Assembly (NCBI GenBank): GCA_016463555.1 | Contig: JAEMRB010000070.1 | Location: forward strand, 1-5,460 | DNA: 5,460 nt | Direction: 5' to 3' | Source of the DNA: Chloroflexota bacterium | Lineage (GTDB): Bacteria; Chloroflexota; Limnocylindria; Limnocylindrales; Limnocylindraceae | Shown: positions 1 through 5,460 of the stretch, piece after piece | How the letters are laid out: each line of letters starts with the position of its first letter | Numbering within the stretch: position 1 is the first letter of the stretch | The notes under the pieces: model-generated | What the model was told of the DNA's origin: nothing | Database searches by the model: none | What the model saw: only the letters and a program-made list of their open reading frames with translations | Position numbers and translations under genes: made by a program

Positions 1-576
1 CCGCGCCTTCGCTACTGGTTTGATAAGTCGGGCCAGGCGCAACATGCATCGGTGAGCACAGGGCCATTTCAACCGTATCCAACACTTGCCTCGGGAGTCG
101 CTGGCCTGCAGTTCAGCGGCGCAGCGGTGCAGTTGCCAACCAGCATCCCCTTAGAGCCGATGACGGTGATGCTGGTCTTTCGCCAAAGCAACGATGGTTT
201 GAGCCATCCGCTGATGGGGAGCAGAACTCGATTCTCTGGAATCGCGATGGAGTTCGGTCGACTGCGCATCTATAGCAACGGGCAGGCGGTCGGTGCATCT
301 ACCGCTCGCACCGTTACTGGCTTAACCATCACAACCGTGCGCACGGCTACCGGAGCCGCTGACGGCTTTCAGTACAACGGCGGAGCGGAGACTGCATTCA
401 ACTTCACGAGCTCCGAGTCGATGAACTGGATCGGTGGAATGTTCGTTGCGGGCGTACCGAAGTATTTTGTCGGCACAATCATGGAGGTGGTGATTTGGGG
501 GCGGTCACTCTCGTCAAGCGAGCTCCAGGCGGCGCACCGTGCGCTCGGTGCGAAGTGGGGGATCAGCGTCCCTTAA
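1..576 (+). CDS. C-terminal part of a LamG/concanavalin A-like lectin-domain protein (5' end outside window)
   Basis: Frame 1 is open from the first base to a TAA at 574-576, giving 191 residues. A GTG at position 52 could act as a start, but the codons before it read in frame as RYWFDKSG, the usual 'W.DkSG' opening of jelly-roll lectin domains, so I treat this as the tail of a longer gene. Further family-like features are LQFSG (residues 36-40), a beta-strand MTVMLVFR (54-61), and a closing strand plus helix from about 156 to 188 (VVIWGRSL, then SSELQAAHRAL, ending GAKWGI). That ending is very typical of LamG-like domains in bacterial surface proteins and phage structural proteins. There are no cysteines or membrane segments in the visible part. 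The fold suggests carbohydrate or surface binding, but the ligand, location and full architecture cannot be seen. GC is about 59% by hand count, close to the neighbouring operon. It converges on pgl, so it is not part of the pentose phosphate operon. Confidence 0.75.
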   Translation, partial: PRLRYWFDKSGQAQHASVSTGPFQPYPTLASGVAGLQFSGAAVQLPTSIPLEPMTVMLVFRQSNDGLSHPLMGSRTRFSGIAMEFGRLRIYSNGQAVGASTARTVTGLTITTVRTATGAADGFQYNGGAETAFNFTSSESMNWIGGMFVAGVPKYFVGTIMEVVIWGRSLSSSELQAAHRALGAKWGISVP

Positions 577-590
577 AGAGTCGCCGAAAG

Positions 591-1361
591 TTATGAAGGT
601 AGGATCGCGGCCGAGGCCGCATCGAGGAGCCATGTTGCCGTTGGGATCAGCGCCGCCTTCGCTGGCGCGTCAACTACTGCGGTGGCGTCGCTGAAGATTT
701 GTGCAAGTGCTTCGGCCTTCCCAGCGCCTGGGGCGAGCGCAATCACCGCGCGTGCACTGGCGAGCACGCCGGGTGAGAAGGAGAGGCGCGGCACATGTGG
801 CTCGATGTGGGTCGGGGCCGGGACACCAGCGGCGACCGGCGCACCGTCGAGGGCGAGGGGCGAACCGGGGAAGACGCTCAGGCAGTGGCCATCGCCGCCA
901 ATGCCGATCAGCACCAGGTCGAAGATAGGGAAGCCCCTCGGCGTGTGCGGTACCCCAGCGCCACGCAGCTCGGCGAGGTAGGTGCTCACGGCGATAGGCG
1001 CATCAGCGGCGCTTGTTGGCCAAGGGTGGACGGCGCTGGGCGAGAGTGGGGAGGGTGCGCCGTCAGCACTCGCGCTCAGTAGCTGTGCATCAAGCGGGGC
1101 GACGTTCGAGAGCGGGTCGGCTCGTGGCACGAAACGGTCATCACCGAACCAGATCTGCGTTTGCGCCCATGGCATTCGGGAGGCCCGTGATGGCTCGCGC
1201 AGTGCGCGATAGAGCGCAGCAGGCGTTGAGCCGCCAGTCGTGCAGAGATTGAAGACCCCACGCGCGGCCACGGCAGTGGTCGCCGCTTCGATCACTCGGT
1301 CCGCAGCTGCCTCTGCAACGCCCTGGGCGTCGTTCAGGATGCGGACCGTTGGGCTGCTCAT
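591..1361 (-). CDS. pgl: 6-phosphogluconolactonase
   Basis: This 256-residue protein has the usual length of the DevB/SOL-type lactonase family, which hydrolyses 6-phosphogluconolactone to 6-phosphogluconate in the cytoplasm, the second step of the oxidative pentose phosphate pathway. Motifs appear in family order: the phosphate-binding loop TTGGSTPAALY (41-51), WFGDDRFVP (71-79) followed by DPLSNV (82-87), FDLVLIGIGGDGH (147-159) leading into FPGS (164-167), PRLSFSP (191-197), and the C-terminal TATWLLDAA (241-249). His159 is the expected catalytic residue, with Asp157 next to it in the conserved DGH. Two motifs are slightly unusual: GDDRFV where GDERxV is common, and HCLSVFP where HTASLFP is common. 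The ATG overlaps the opcA stop as ATGA (1358-1361) and no good Shine-Dalgarno precedes it, so it probably depends on translational coupling to opcA. It is the last gene of the operon. Confidence 0.95.
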   Translation of the reverse strand: MSSPTVRILNDAQGVAEAAADRVIEAATTAVAARGVFNLCTTGGSTPAALYRALREPSRASRMPWAQTQIWFGDDRFVPRADPLSNVAPLDAQLLSASADGAPSPLSPSAVHPWPTSAADAPIAVSTYLAELRGAGVPHTPRGFPIFDLVLIGIGGDGHCLSVFPGSPLALDGAPVAAGVPAPTHIEPHVPRLSFSPGVLASARAVIALAPGAGKAEALAQIFSDATAVVDAPAKAALIPTATWLLDAASAAILPS

Positions 1362-2539
1362 CCGATCAGCGCGCTCATGGTGCGGAGGATTGCTGGAGAA
1401 AGTGGGTCCACTTCGCCGAATTCGAGCGACTCACTGAGCAGAGTCGCCTCGGTCCAGCGGGGTGCCTGGAATGTTCGCTCGTGCACCACGGCCCCGTTGA
1501 TCTTGGCAATCGCACGCGTAGAGGTGGAATCGGCACGGACCTCAAGATCAAAGTGATCGCCACGTCGATCCGCGGCGATGCGCACCGCGATCGTTGTGCC
1601 CGCACCGAGCACCGACTCAACAGGGTTCAACTCAACCGCGATTGGGTGGCGCGCTGGATCGTGGAGCTCGGCACGCCACCCCGCACCATCACCTACGTGC
1701 AGTGGCGTCTCGATTGAAGCGTTGAGCCGCGAGGCGAGCCACGCCACGTGATAGGCGGGGCGCACGACGTTGATTGAGGCGCTGGAGCCCTTTCCACCTG
1801 AGTAGTCGACGGAGATCTTGTTGATGGCACTGAGGAATGGAGTCGCCGCCTCTTCGTCAAACATCGTGGCGATGGAGTCACGCCACCGCCCCTGGCGCAG
1901 AAGGGCGAAGTCGGTGAGTGCGACACCAGCGCCCTCAGCTGCGGTGAAGAGCGTACGAATCGTTGAGAGGCCGTCGCCCGGCTGCGTTGCACCATCAATG
2001 ATGACGCGGTCAACACCGCGAAGGAGTTGGCGCACATCGCTGGCTGCCGCGTTGACTGGGGCATCCCACCAGAGGAGCGTTGGAAGATCGTGCAGCGAGA
2101 GTGGCGGTACGATGCTGGCGAGATGATGCGCCGCAGGGCCGCCAACATCAATCCAGAGCAACTCGGTGCAGGCCGATGTGCCGTCGCCGCGTGGCGTGAC
2201 GGCGCAGAAGACCTCAAGACGCGCAGCGAAAGTGGCGGGCCCCTCTGGGTCACGCGGAACAATGAAGAGGGTCCGCGACGGGTTGCGCGGGAGTGTTGCC
2301 AAGATGGATGCCGCGTGCGTGGCGCGCTCTGCGCCATTCGCAACCACGGCAAGGTTCATCACGCCGGTGCGCACCGCGATCGGTTCGGGCGTGGTTGCAG
2401 CTGCAGGCGAGTCCGAAACGAGGAAGCGGCGCGCCTCGCTGCTTGCCCAGAGCTTGGCGAGGAGTGCATCCGCCTCGGCGACGGTGGTGGCGCTTGAGGT
2501 CCAACGCAGTGATGAGGCGAGGATGGAGTTCAGGCCCAT
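1358..2539 (-). CDS. opcA: OpcA, glucose-6-phosphate dehydrogenase assembly/activator protein
   Basis: The 393-residue protein matches the OpcA family, known from cyanobacteria and actinobacteria as the partner that activates or assembles glucose-6-phosphate dehydrogenase. Recognisable stretches are MNLAVVA (61-67), NPSRTLFIV (86-94), the two-cysteine region (Cys112, Cys124) leading to ELLWIDVGGPAAHH (126-139), the hallmark LHDLPTLLWWDAP (149-161), VDRVIIDG (176-183), RQGRWRDSIATMFDEE (215-230) and AWLASRLN (266-273). A more variable beta-rich C-terminal half follows. It has no membrane segment or signal peptide, so it should be cytosolic. It starts 21 nt after zwf, the usual genomic position for this partner, behind a good ribosome binding site, and overlaps pgl by 4 nt. 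The family assignment is firm. Its exact biochemical action on Zwf here is inferred from homologues. Confidence 0.92.
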   Translation of the reverse strand: MGLNSILASSLRWTSSATTVAEADALLAKLWASSEARRFLVSDSPAAATTPEPIAVRTGVMNLAVVANGAERATHAASILATLPRNPSRTLFIVPRDPEGPATFAARLEVFCAVTPRGDGTSACTELLWIDVGGPAAHHLASIVPPLSLHDLPTLLWWDAPVNAAASDVRQLLRGVDRVIIDGATQPGDGLSTIRTLFTAAEGAGVALTDFALLRQGRWRDSIATMFDEEAATPFLSAINKISVDYSGGKGSSASINVVRPAYHVAWLASRLNASIETPLHVGDGAGWRAELHDPARHPIAVELNPVESVLGAGTTIAVRIAADRRGDHFDLEVRADSTSTRAIAKINGAVVHERTFQAPRWTEATLLSESLEFGEVDPLSPAILRTMSALIG

Positions 2540-2545
2540 CGGTGT

Positions 2546-2554
2546 CTCGCCTCC
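2546..2554 (-). promoter_or_regulatory. Ribosome binding site of opcA
   Basis: The minus strand reads GGAGGCGAG in the 21-nt gap between zwf and opcA. GGAGG lies 10 nt and the second purine run GGCGAG about 6 nt before the opcA ATG. Either could pair with 16S rRNA, so opcA can be initiated independently of zwf. Confidence 0.6.
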
Positions 2555-2560
2555 GCCGGT

Positions 2561-4177
2561 TTAGAGGCGGCGCCAGCGGCGCCCCTCTCGTGTAAGGAGC
2601 TCGTCTGCCGCCTCAGGGCCCCAGGTGCCCGATGTGTAGTTCGGCATCTCTGGCTCTGCACCGGCTACCCATGCATCGATGATTGGGTCGACGATGCGCC
2701 AAGCCGCCTCCGCCTCGTCGGCGCGCGTGAAGAGCGACGCATCGCCCAGCAGTGCGTCAAGGATCAGCGTCTCGTAGGCATCGGGGCTCTCGACGGTAAA
2801 GGCGGAGCCGTAGGCGAAGTCCATGTTCACTGGGCGAACGTCGATCCCGAGACCAGGGACCTTCGCTGCGAAGCGGAGCTGAATCCCCTCGTCAGGCTGA
2901 ATGCGAATGACGAGCAGGTTCGGCTCTGGCTCATCGCCGACCGTGGGGAAGAGGCGCTGCGGAACATCCTTGAACTGGATGGCGATCTCGGTGGCCCGCT
3001 TTGGAAGACGCTTTCCGGCACGCAGGTAGAAGGGGACACCCGCCCAACGCCAGTCATCGATCTCCAGGCGTGCGGCGACGAACGTCTCGGTTTCGCTGGC
3101 GGGGTCGACCGCTGGCTCACTGCGGTAGCCAGGCGTTTCGGTGGCGCCAACCCAGCCTGGGCCGTACTGGCCGCGAACCACCGACTGATCAACCTTCTCA
3201 ACAGGGATCGGCCGAATGGCGCGGAGCACCTTCACCTTCTCGTCGCGAAGCGCATCGGCCTCAAGGTTTGCAGGCGGCTCCATCGCCACCAGCGTGAGCA
3301 GCTGCAGCAGGTGGTTCTGCAAGATGTCGCGCAGCGCACCCGTCTCCTCGTAGAAGGCGCCGCGCCCCTCAACGCCGATTGACTCTGCCACGGTGATCTG
3401 CACATGGTCGATGTAGCGGCGGTGCCAGATCGGCTCAAAGATCAGGTTGCCGAAGCGGAAGATCAAGATGTTGCGCACCGTCTCCTTGCCGAGGTAGTGG
3501 TCGATGCGATAGACCTGCGACTCGCGGAACACCTTGCCAACCTCGCGGTTGAGCTTTACCGCCGTCTCAAGGTCACGGCCGAACGGCTTCTCAATAACGA
3601 TGCGACGCCAGCCACTATCGGCCTTCTCGTGATCGAGCCCTGCAGCACCAAGACCTCGCACGATCTCTGGGAACGATGAGGCCGGAGTGGCGAGGTAGTA
3701 GAGGCGATTCCCATCTGTGCCGGACTCCGTGTCGATGGCGGCAAGTTTTGTTGACAGCGATGCGTATGCATCTGGTTCGTCGAATCCGCCCTGGTGGTAG
3801 GTAATGCGCGAAGCGAACGCCGCCCACCGCTCGTCGTTTACAGGGGTGATGCGCGCATGCTTATCGAGAGAGGCGCGCAGCGCCGTACGAATCTCTTGAT
3901 CGCTGAACGGTCGTCGACCGAAACAGACGAGTGCGAATCGCTCTGGCAGAAGGTTGCCAATCCAGAGGTGGAAGAGCGCGGGAACAACTTTGCGGTGCGC
4001 AAGGTCGCCCGTTGCGCCGAAGAGGACCACCACATGCGGATCAGGGACGCGCTCAATGCGCAACCCGGCGCGAAGCGGATTCTTCGCCTCCCTCTTTGTC
4101 GCAGGCTTTCGCGTCTTGCGGCCGAGCCGTAGGTCACGAATCGTTGCGTGCCCCTCAGCGGGCGATTGTGGGCTCAC
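2561..4177 (-). CDS. zwf: Glucose-6-phosphate 1-dehydrogenase
   Basis: It oxidises glucose 6-phosphate to 6-phosphogluconolactone with reduction of NADP+ (or NAD+), the entry step of the pathway. Counting from the GTG start it is 538 residues. The dinucleotide-binding GATGDL lies at 54-59 and EKPFG at 196-200. The substrate site RIDHYLGKE is at 224-232 (His227, Lys231), DILQNH is at 284-289 with His289 as the expected general base, and RAGKRLPK is at 386-393. The C-terminal SGTWGPEAADELL is also typical. The reading frame is open upstream to an ATG at 4360, but that start would overlap gnd by 187 nt. The GTG at 4177-4175 forms a GTGA overlap with the gnd stop, and no other plausible in-frame start occurs before the conserved domain. 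About 35 residues precede the conserved NPLR, including a basic stretch (RKTRKPATKR). This is somewhat long for the family but not unusual among actinobacterial Zwf proteins. Confidence 0.95.
   Translation of the reverse strand: MSPQSPAEGHATIRDLRLGRKTRKPATKREAKNPLRAGLRIERVPDPHVVVLFGATGDLAHRKVVPALFHLWIGNLLPERFALVCFGRRPFSDQEIRTALRASLDKHARITPVNDERWAAFASRITYHQGGFDEPDAYASLSTKLAAIDTESGTDGNRLYYLATPASSFPEIVRGLGAAGLDHEKADSGWRRIVIEKPFGRDLETAVKLNREVGKVFRESQVYRIDHYLGKETVRNILIFRFGNLIFEPIWHRRYIDHVQITVAESIGVEGRGAFYEETGALRDILQNHLLQLLTLVAMEPPANLEADALRDEKVKVLRAIRPIPVEKVDQSVVRGQYGPGWVGATETPGYRSEPAVDPASETETFVAARLEIDDWRWAGVPFYLRAGKRLPKRATEIAIQFKDVPQRLFPTVGDEPEPNLLVIRIQPDEGIQLRFAAKVPGLGIDVRPVNMDFAYGSAFTVESPDAYETLILDALLGDASLFTRADEAEAAWRIVDPIIDAWVAGAEPEMPNYTSGTWGPEAADELLTREGRRWRRL
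2564..2587 (-). repeat. GC-rich hairpin at the 3' end of zwf
   Basis: On the minus strand GAGG-GGCGCC pairs with GGCGCC-CCTC around a 3-nt GCT loop, with one bulged G. That is ten pairs, eight of them G-C or C-G apart from the two A-T/T-A-containing outer positions. It lies over the last codons of zwf (REGRRWRRL) and ends directly before the stop codon, 10 nt before the opcA ribosome binding site. No T-run follows, so it is not an intrinsic terminator. It may protect or pause the mRNA between zwf and opcA, or may simply result from arginine CGC codons. Confidence 0.4.
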
Positions 4178-5073
4178 TCCGACTTCACCGAGTGGCCACC
4201 GAACTGATTGCGCAGTGCGGCGAGCACCTTTGCTGAGTACGAATCGTCCTGTCGCGAACGGAAGCGTGTCAGCAGCGAGAGGGTGATGAGTGGAGCTGGC
4301 ACATCGAGGTCGATCGCCTCTTGTACCGTCCAGCGCCCCTCGCCCGAGTCGGCGACCCAACCCTTGATCCCCTTCAGGTCGCTCCCCTCGGCGCGGAAGG
4401 CGCGTGCAGCAAGCTCAAGGAGCCAGCTGCGCACGACTGAGCCCTGCATCCAGAGGTCGCTCACCTTGGCGAGATCGAGCTTGTAGCGTGACTTCGCGAG
4501 GATCTCGAACCCTTCGGCGTACGACTGCATCATTCCGTACTCAATGCCGTTGTGGACCATCTTCACGTAGTGACCAGCGCCTGACCCGCCGCAGTGCATG
4601 AAACCATCCTTCGGCGCCAGCGTGATGAAGATTGGCTCAAGTGCCTTTACTGGCGCAGCGTCGCCGCCGACCATCATGCAGTAGCCGTTCTCTAGGCCCC
4701 ACACGCCGCCAGAGGTTCCGGCGTCGATGAAGTGAATGCCGTGACCGGCAAGCTTCTCGTGTCGGCGGATGGTGTCGTGGAAGTTGGAGTTACCGCCATC
4801 AATGATGGTGTCGCCCTTGGTGAGGAGGGGGATCAGTTCGTCGATCATTGCCTCGGTAGCATCGCCGCTCGGCACCATGACCCAGACGCGCTTTGGGGAG
4901 GCCAGGCTGTCGACCAGCTCCTTCACGGTGTAGGTCGGCTTAGCGCCCTCCTTGGCGACCTCATCGGTCTTCTCGCGGGAGCGGTTCCAAATCGCCACGT
5001 CGTGGCCGTTGCGGACCAGCCGCCTCACCATGTTGGCGCCCATCTTGCCGAGGCCGATAAATCCGATCTGCAT
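4174..5073 (-). CDS. gnd: 6-phosphogluconate dehydrogenase, decarboxylating (short form)
   Basis: It converts 6-phosphogluconate to ribulose 5-phosphate and CO2 with reduction of NAD(P)+. The Rossmann loop GLGKMG is at 7-12, GGNSN at 93-97, the substrate-binding SGGVWGLENG at 121-130, and GAGHYVKMVHNGIEYG at 165-180. The last contains Lys171 (expected catalytic base), Asn175 and Glu178 (expected acid). The C-terminus RNQFGGH (288-294) marks the short, roughly 300-residue class, which lacks the extra helical domain of the 470-residue enzymes of E. coli and animals. After the second beta strand the loop reads WNRSREK (29-35). Asn-Arg-Ser resembles the Asn-Arg-Thr that binds the NADP 2'-phosphate in classical enzymes, so NADP use is plausible but unproven. 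The ATG lies 5-6 nt after a purine-rich AAGGGG run. It follows pgi by 39 nt and overlaps zwf by 4 nt. Confidence 0.95.
   Translation of the reverse strand: MQIGFIGLGKMGANMVRRLVRNGHDVAIWNRSREKTDEVAKEGAKPTYTVKELVDSLASPKRVWVMVPSGDATEAMIDELIPLLTKGDTIIDGGNSNFHDTIRRHEKLAGHGIHFIDAGTSGGVWGLENGYCMMVGGDAAPVKALEPIFITLAPKDGFMHCGGSGAGHYVKMVHNGIEYGMMQSYAEGFEILAKSRYKLDLAKVSDLWMQGSVVRSWLLELAARAFRAEGSDLKGIKGWVADSGEGRWTVQEAIDLDVPAPLITLSLLTRFRSRQDDSYSAKVLAALRNQFGGHSVKSE
4183..4189 (-). promoter_or_regulatory. Weak ribosome binding site for the zwf GTG start
   Basis: The minus strand reads GGTGAAG, 5 nt before the GTG at 4177, inside the last codons of gnd. It is a poor match to the consensus. With the GTGA overlap, it suggests zwf is translated mainly by ribosomes finishing gnd. 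It helps decide the zwf start, but alone it would be weak evidence. Confidence 0.4.
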
Positions 5074-5076
5074 GAT

Positions 5077-5085
5077 CTCCCCCTT
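5077..5085 (-). promoter_or_regulatory. Ribosome binding site of gnd
   Basis: The minus strand reads AAGGGGGAG, ending 3 nt before the gnd ATG, with the AAGGGG core 6 nt away. It is one of the two clear Shine-Dalgarno sites in the operon and supports the ATG at 5073 as the start. Confidence 0.7.
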
Positions 5086-5112
5086 CGCTATTGGTGTTCT
5101 TGCATACCGATG

Positions 5113-5460
5113 CTAGCGAACTGCGAGCACCCGTTCGATGAGCGCCGTAAGGCGCGTGAGCCCAGCGTCTGGATCGTCGCCCAGGTGCACCCGCAGCACG
5201 GGGAGCCCGTGGTCGGCGAGTGAGCGCACATCCCCGAGCGCCTGAGCGTCAATCAACTGGCCGAAGCTGTATGGCCGCCCCGGGATCGCGAGATCCCGTG
5301 GGTGACCGGCGACGATCTGCAGGAACCAGCCGATCGGCGCCCCACCCTTATGGAGCTGCCCGGTGGAGTGCAGGAAGCGTGGCCCAACGCCAACGGTGGT
5401 GGCTCGCCCCGTTGCGTCGCGCAGGGCGAGGCGCAGCTTGGTGAGCGCCGCGGTGCGCTC
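5113..5460 (-). CDS. C-terminal fragment of glucose-6-phosphate isomerase, probably of the bifunctional transaldolase/isomerase type
   Basis: The minus strand is open from the right edge to a TAG at 5115-5113, giving the last 115 residues of a protein. The segment GVGPRFLHSTGQLHKGG (residues 24-40 of the fragment), followed by FLQIVAG (46-52), PGRPYSFGQLIDAQALGD (60-77) and VLRVHLG (88-94), is the C-terminal signature I associate with the isomerase domain of Tal-Pgi fusions in actinobacteria and related groups. It differs from the C-terminus of E. coli-type Pgi. The isomerase interconverts glucose 6-phosphate and fructose 6-phosphate. The transaldolase half would lie beyond the window and is inferred, not seen. 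It is the first visible gene of the operon, 39 nt upstream of gnd. Confidence 0.85.
   Translation of the reverse strand, partial: ERTAALTKLRLALRDATGRATTVGVGPRFLHSTGQLHKGGAPIGWFLQIVAGHPRDLAIPGRPYSFGQLIDAQALGDVRSLADHGLPVLRVHLGDDPDAGLTRLTALIERVLAVR

Noticed and set aside
607..620. Inverted repeat GCGGCC-GA-GGCCGC as a terminator for pgl or the plus-strand gene
   Set aside because: It lies inside the last codons of pgl, in an alanine-rich stretch, and has no T-run on either side.
1693..2497. Long open frames on both strands within opcA (for example plus strand 2027-2497, minus strand 1693-2352)
   Set aside because: They lie fully inside opcA, which has clear family motifs. The alternative translations are Arg/Ser/Ala-rich without any recognisable motif, as expected for shadow frames in high-GC DNA.
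4178..4360. Extension of zwf to the ATG at 4360 (599 residues)
   Set aside because: It would overlap gnd by 187 nt, and the added residues look like an out-of-frame reading of gnd. The GTG at 4177 fits the coupling pattern.
5074..5112. Promoter for gnd in the 39-nt gap after pgi
   Set aside because: The gap holds a ribosome binding site but no convincing -35/-10 pair, and the neighbouring spacing favours a single transcript.
4732..5223. Plus-strand open frame of 163 codons opposite gnd and pgi
   Set aside because: It is antisense to two conserved genes and spans their junction, with no recognisable domain.
5281..5298. Perfect 7-bp inverted repeat with a GCGA loop in the isomerase gene
   Set aside because: It encodes the RDLAIP segment at the C-terminus of the isomerase, has no nearby partner copies and no promoter context. 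It is most likely chance in GC-rich coding DNA.

Overview
This window has about 60% GC by hand count of sample lines. It is almost entirely coding and carries one minus-strand operon for glucose 6-phosphate oxidation plus the tail of an unrelated plus-strand gene. The minus-strand order is the C-terminal end of a glucose-6-phosphate isomerase (probably the isomerase half of a transaldolase/isomerase fusion, cut by the right edge), short-form 6-phosphogluconate dehydrogenase (gnd), glucose-6-phosphate dehydrogenase (zwf), the OpcA activator/assembly protein, and 6-phosphogluconolactonase (pgl).

These genes cover the whole oxidative branch of the pentose phosphate pathway. Zwf oxidises glucose 6-phosphate to the lactone, with OpcA assisting Zwf. 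Pgl hydrolyses the lactone and Gnd decarboxylates 6-phosphogluconate to ribulose 5-phosphate. The isomerase (and transaldolase, if the fusion reading is right) returns carbon to glucose 6-phosphate. Spacing is very tight: 39 nt between pgi and gnd, a GTGA overlap between gnd and zwf, 21 nt between zwf and opcA, and an ATGA overlap between opcA and pgl. This indicates one transcript with translational coupling. The promoter must lie beyond the right edge.

On the plus strand, positions 1-576 hold the last 191 codons of a protein with a concanavalin A-like (LamG/jelly-roll) lectin domain. It runs tail to tail into pgl with only 14 nt between the stop codons. Its start and its biological role lie outside the window.

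OpcA together with an isomerase of the Tal-Pgi type and a high-GC genome points to Actinobacteriota, or possibly Chloroflexota. The sequence does not settle which. I found no RNA gene, mobile element, CRISPR array or phage integration signal, and no stretch over 300 bases lacks a gene. The window looks like ordinary central metabolism. The points worth a second look are the start and coupling of zwf, a hairpin at the end of zwf, the cofactor preference of Gnd, and the unidentified lectin-domain protein. I see no evidence here for a previously undescribed system.
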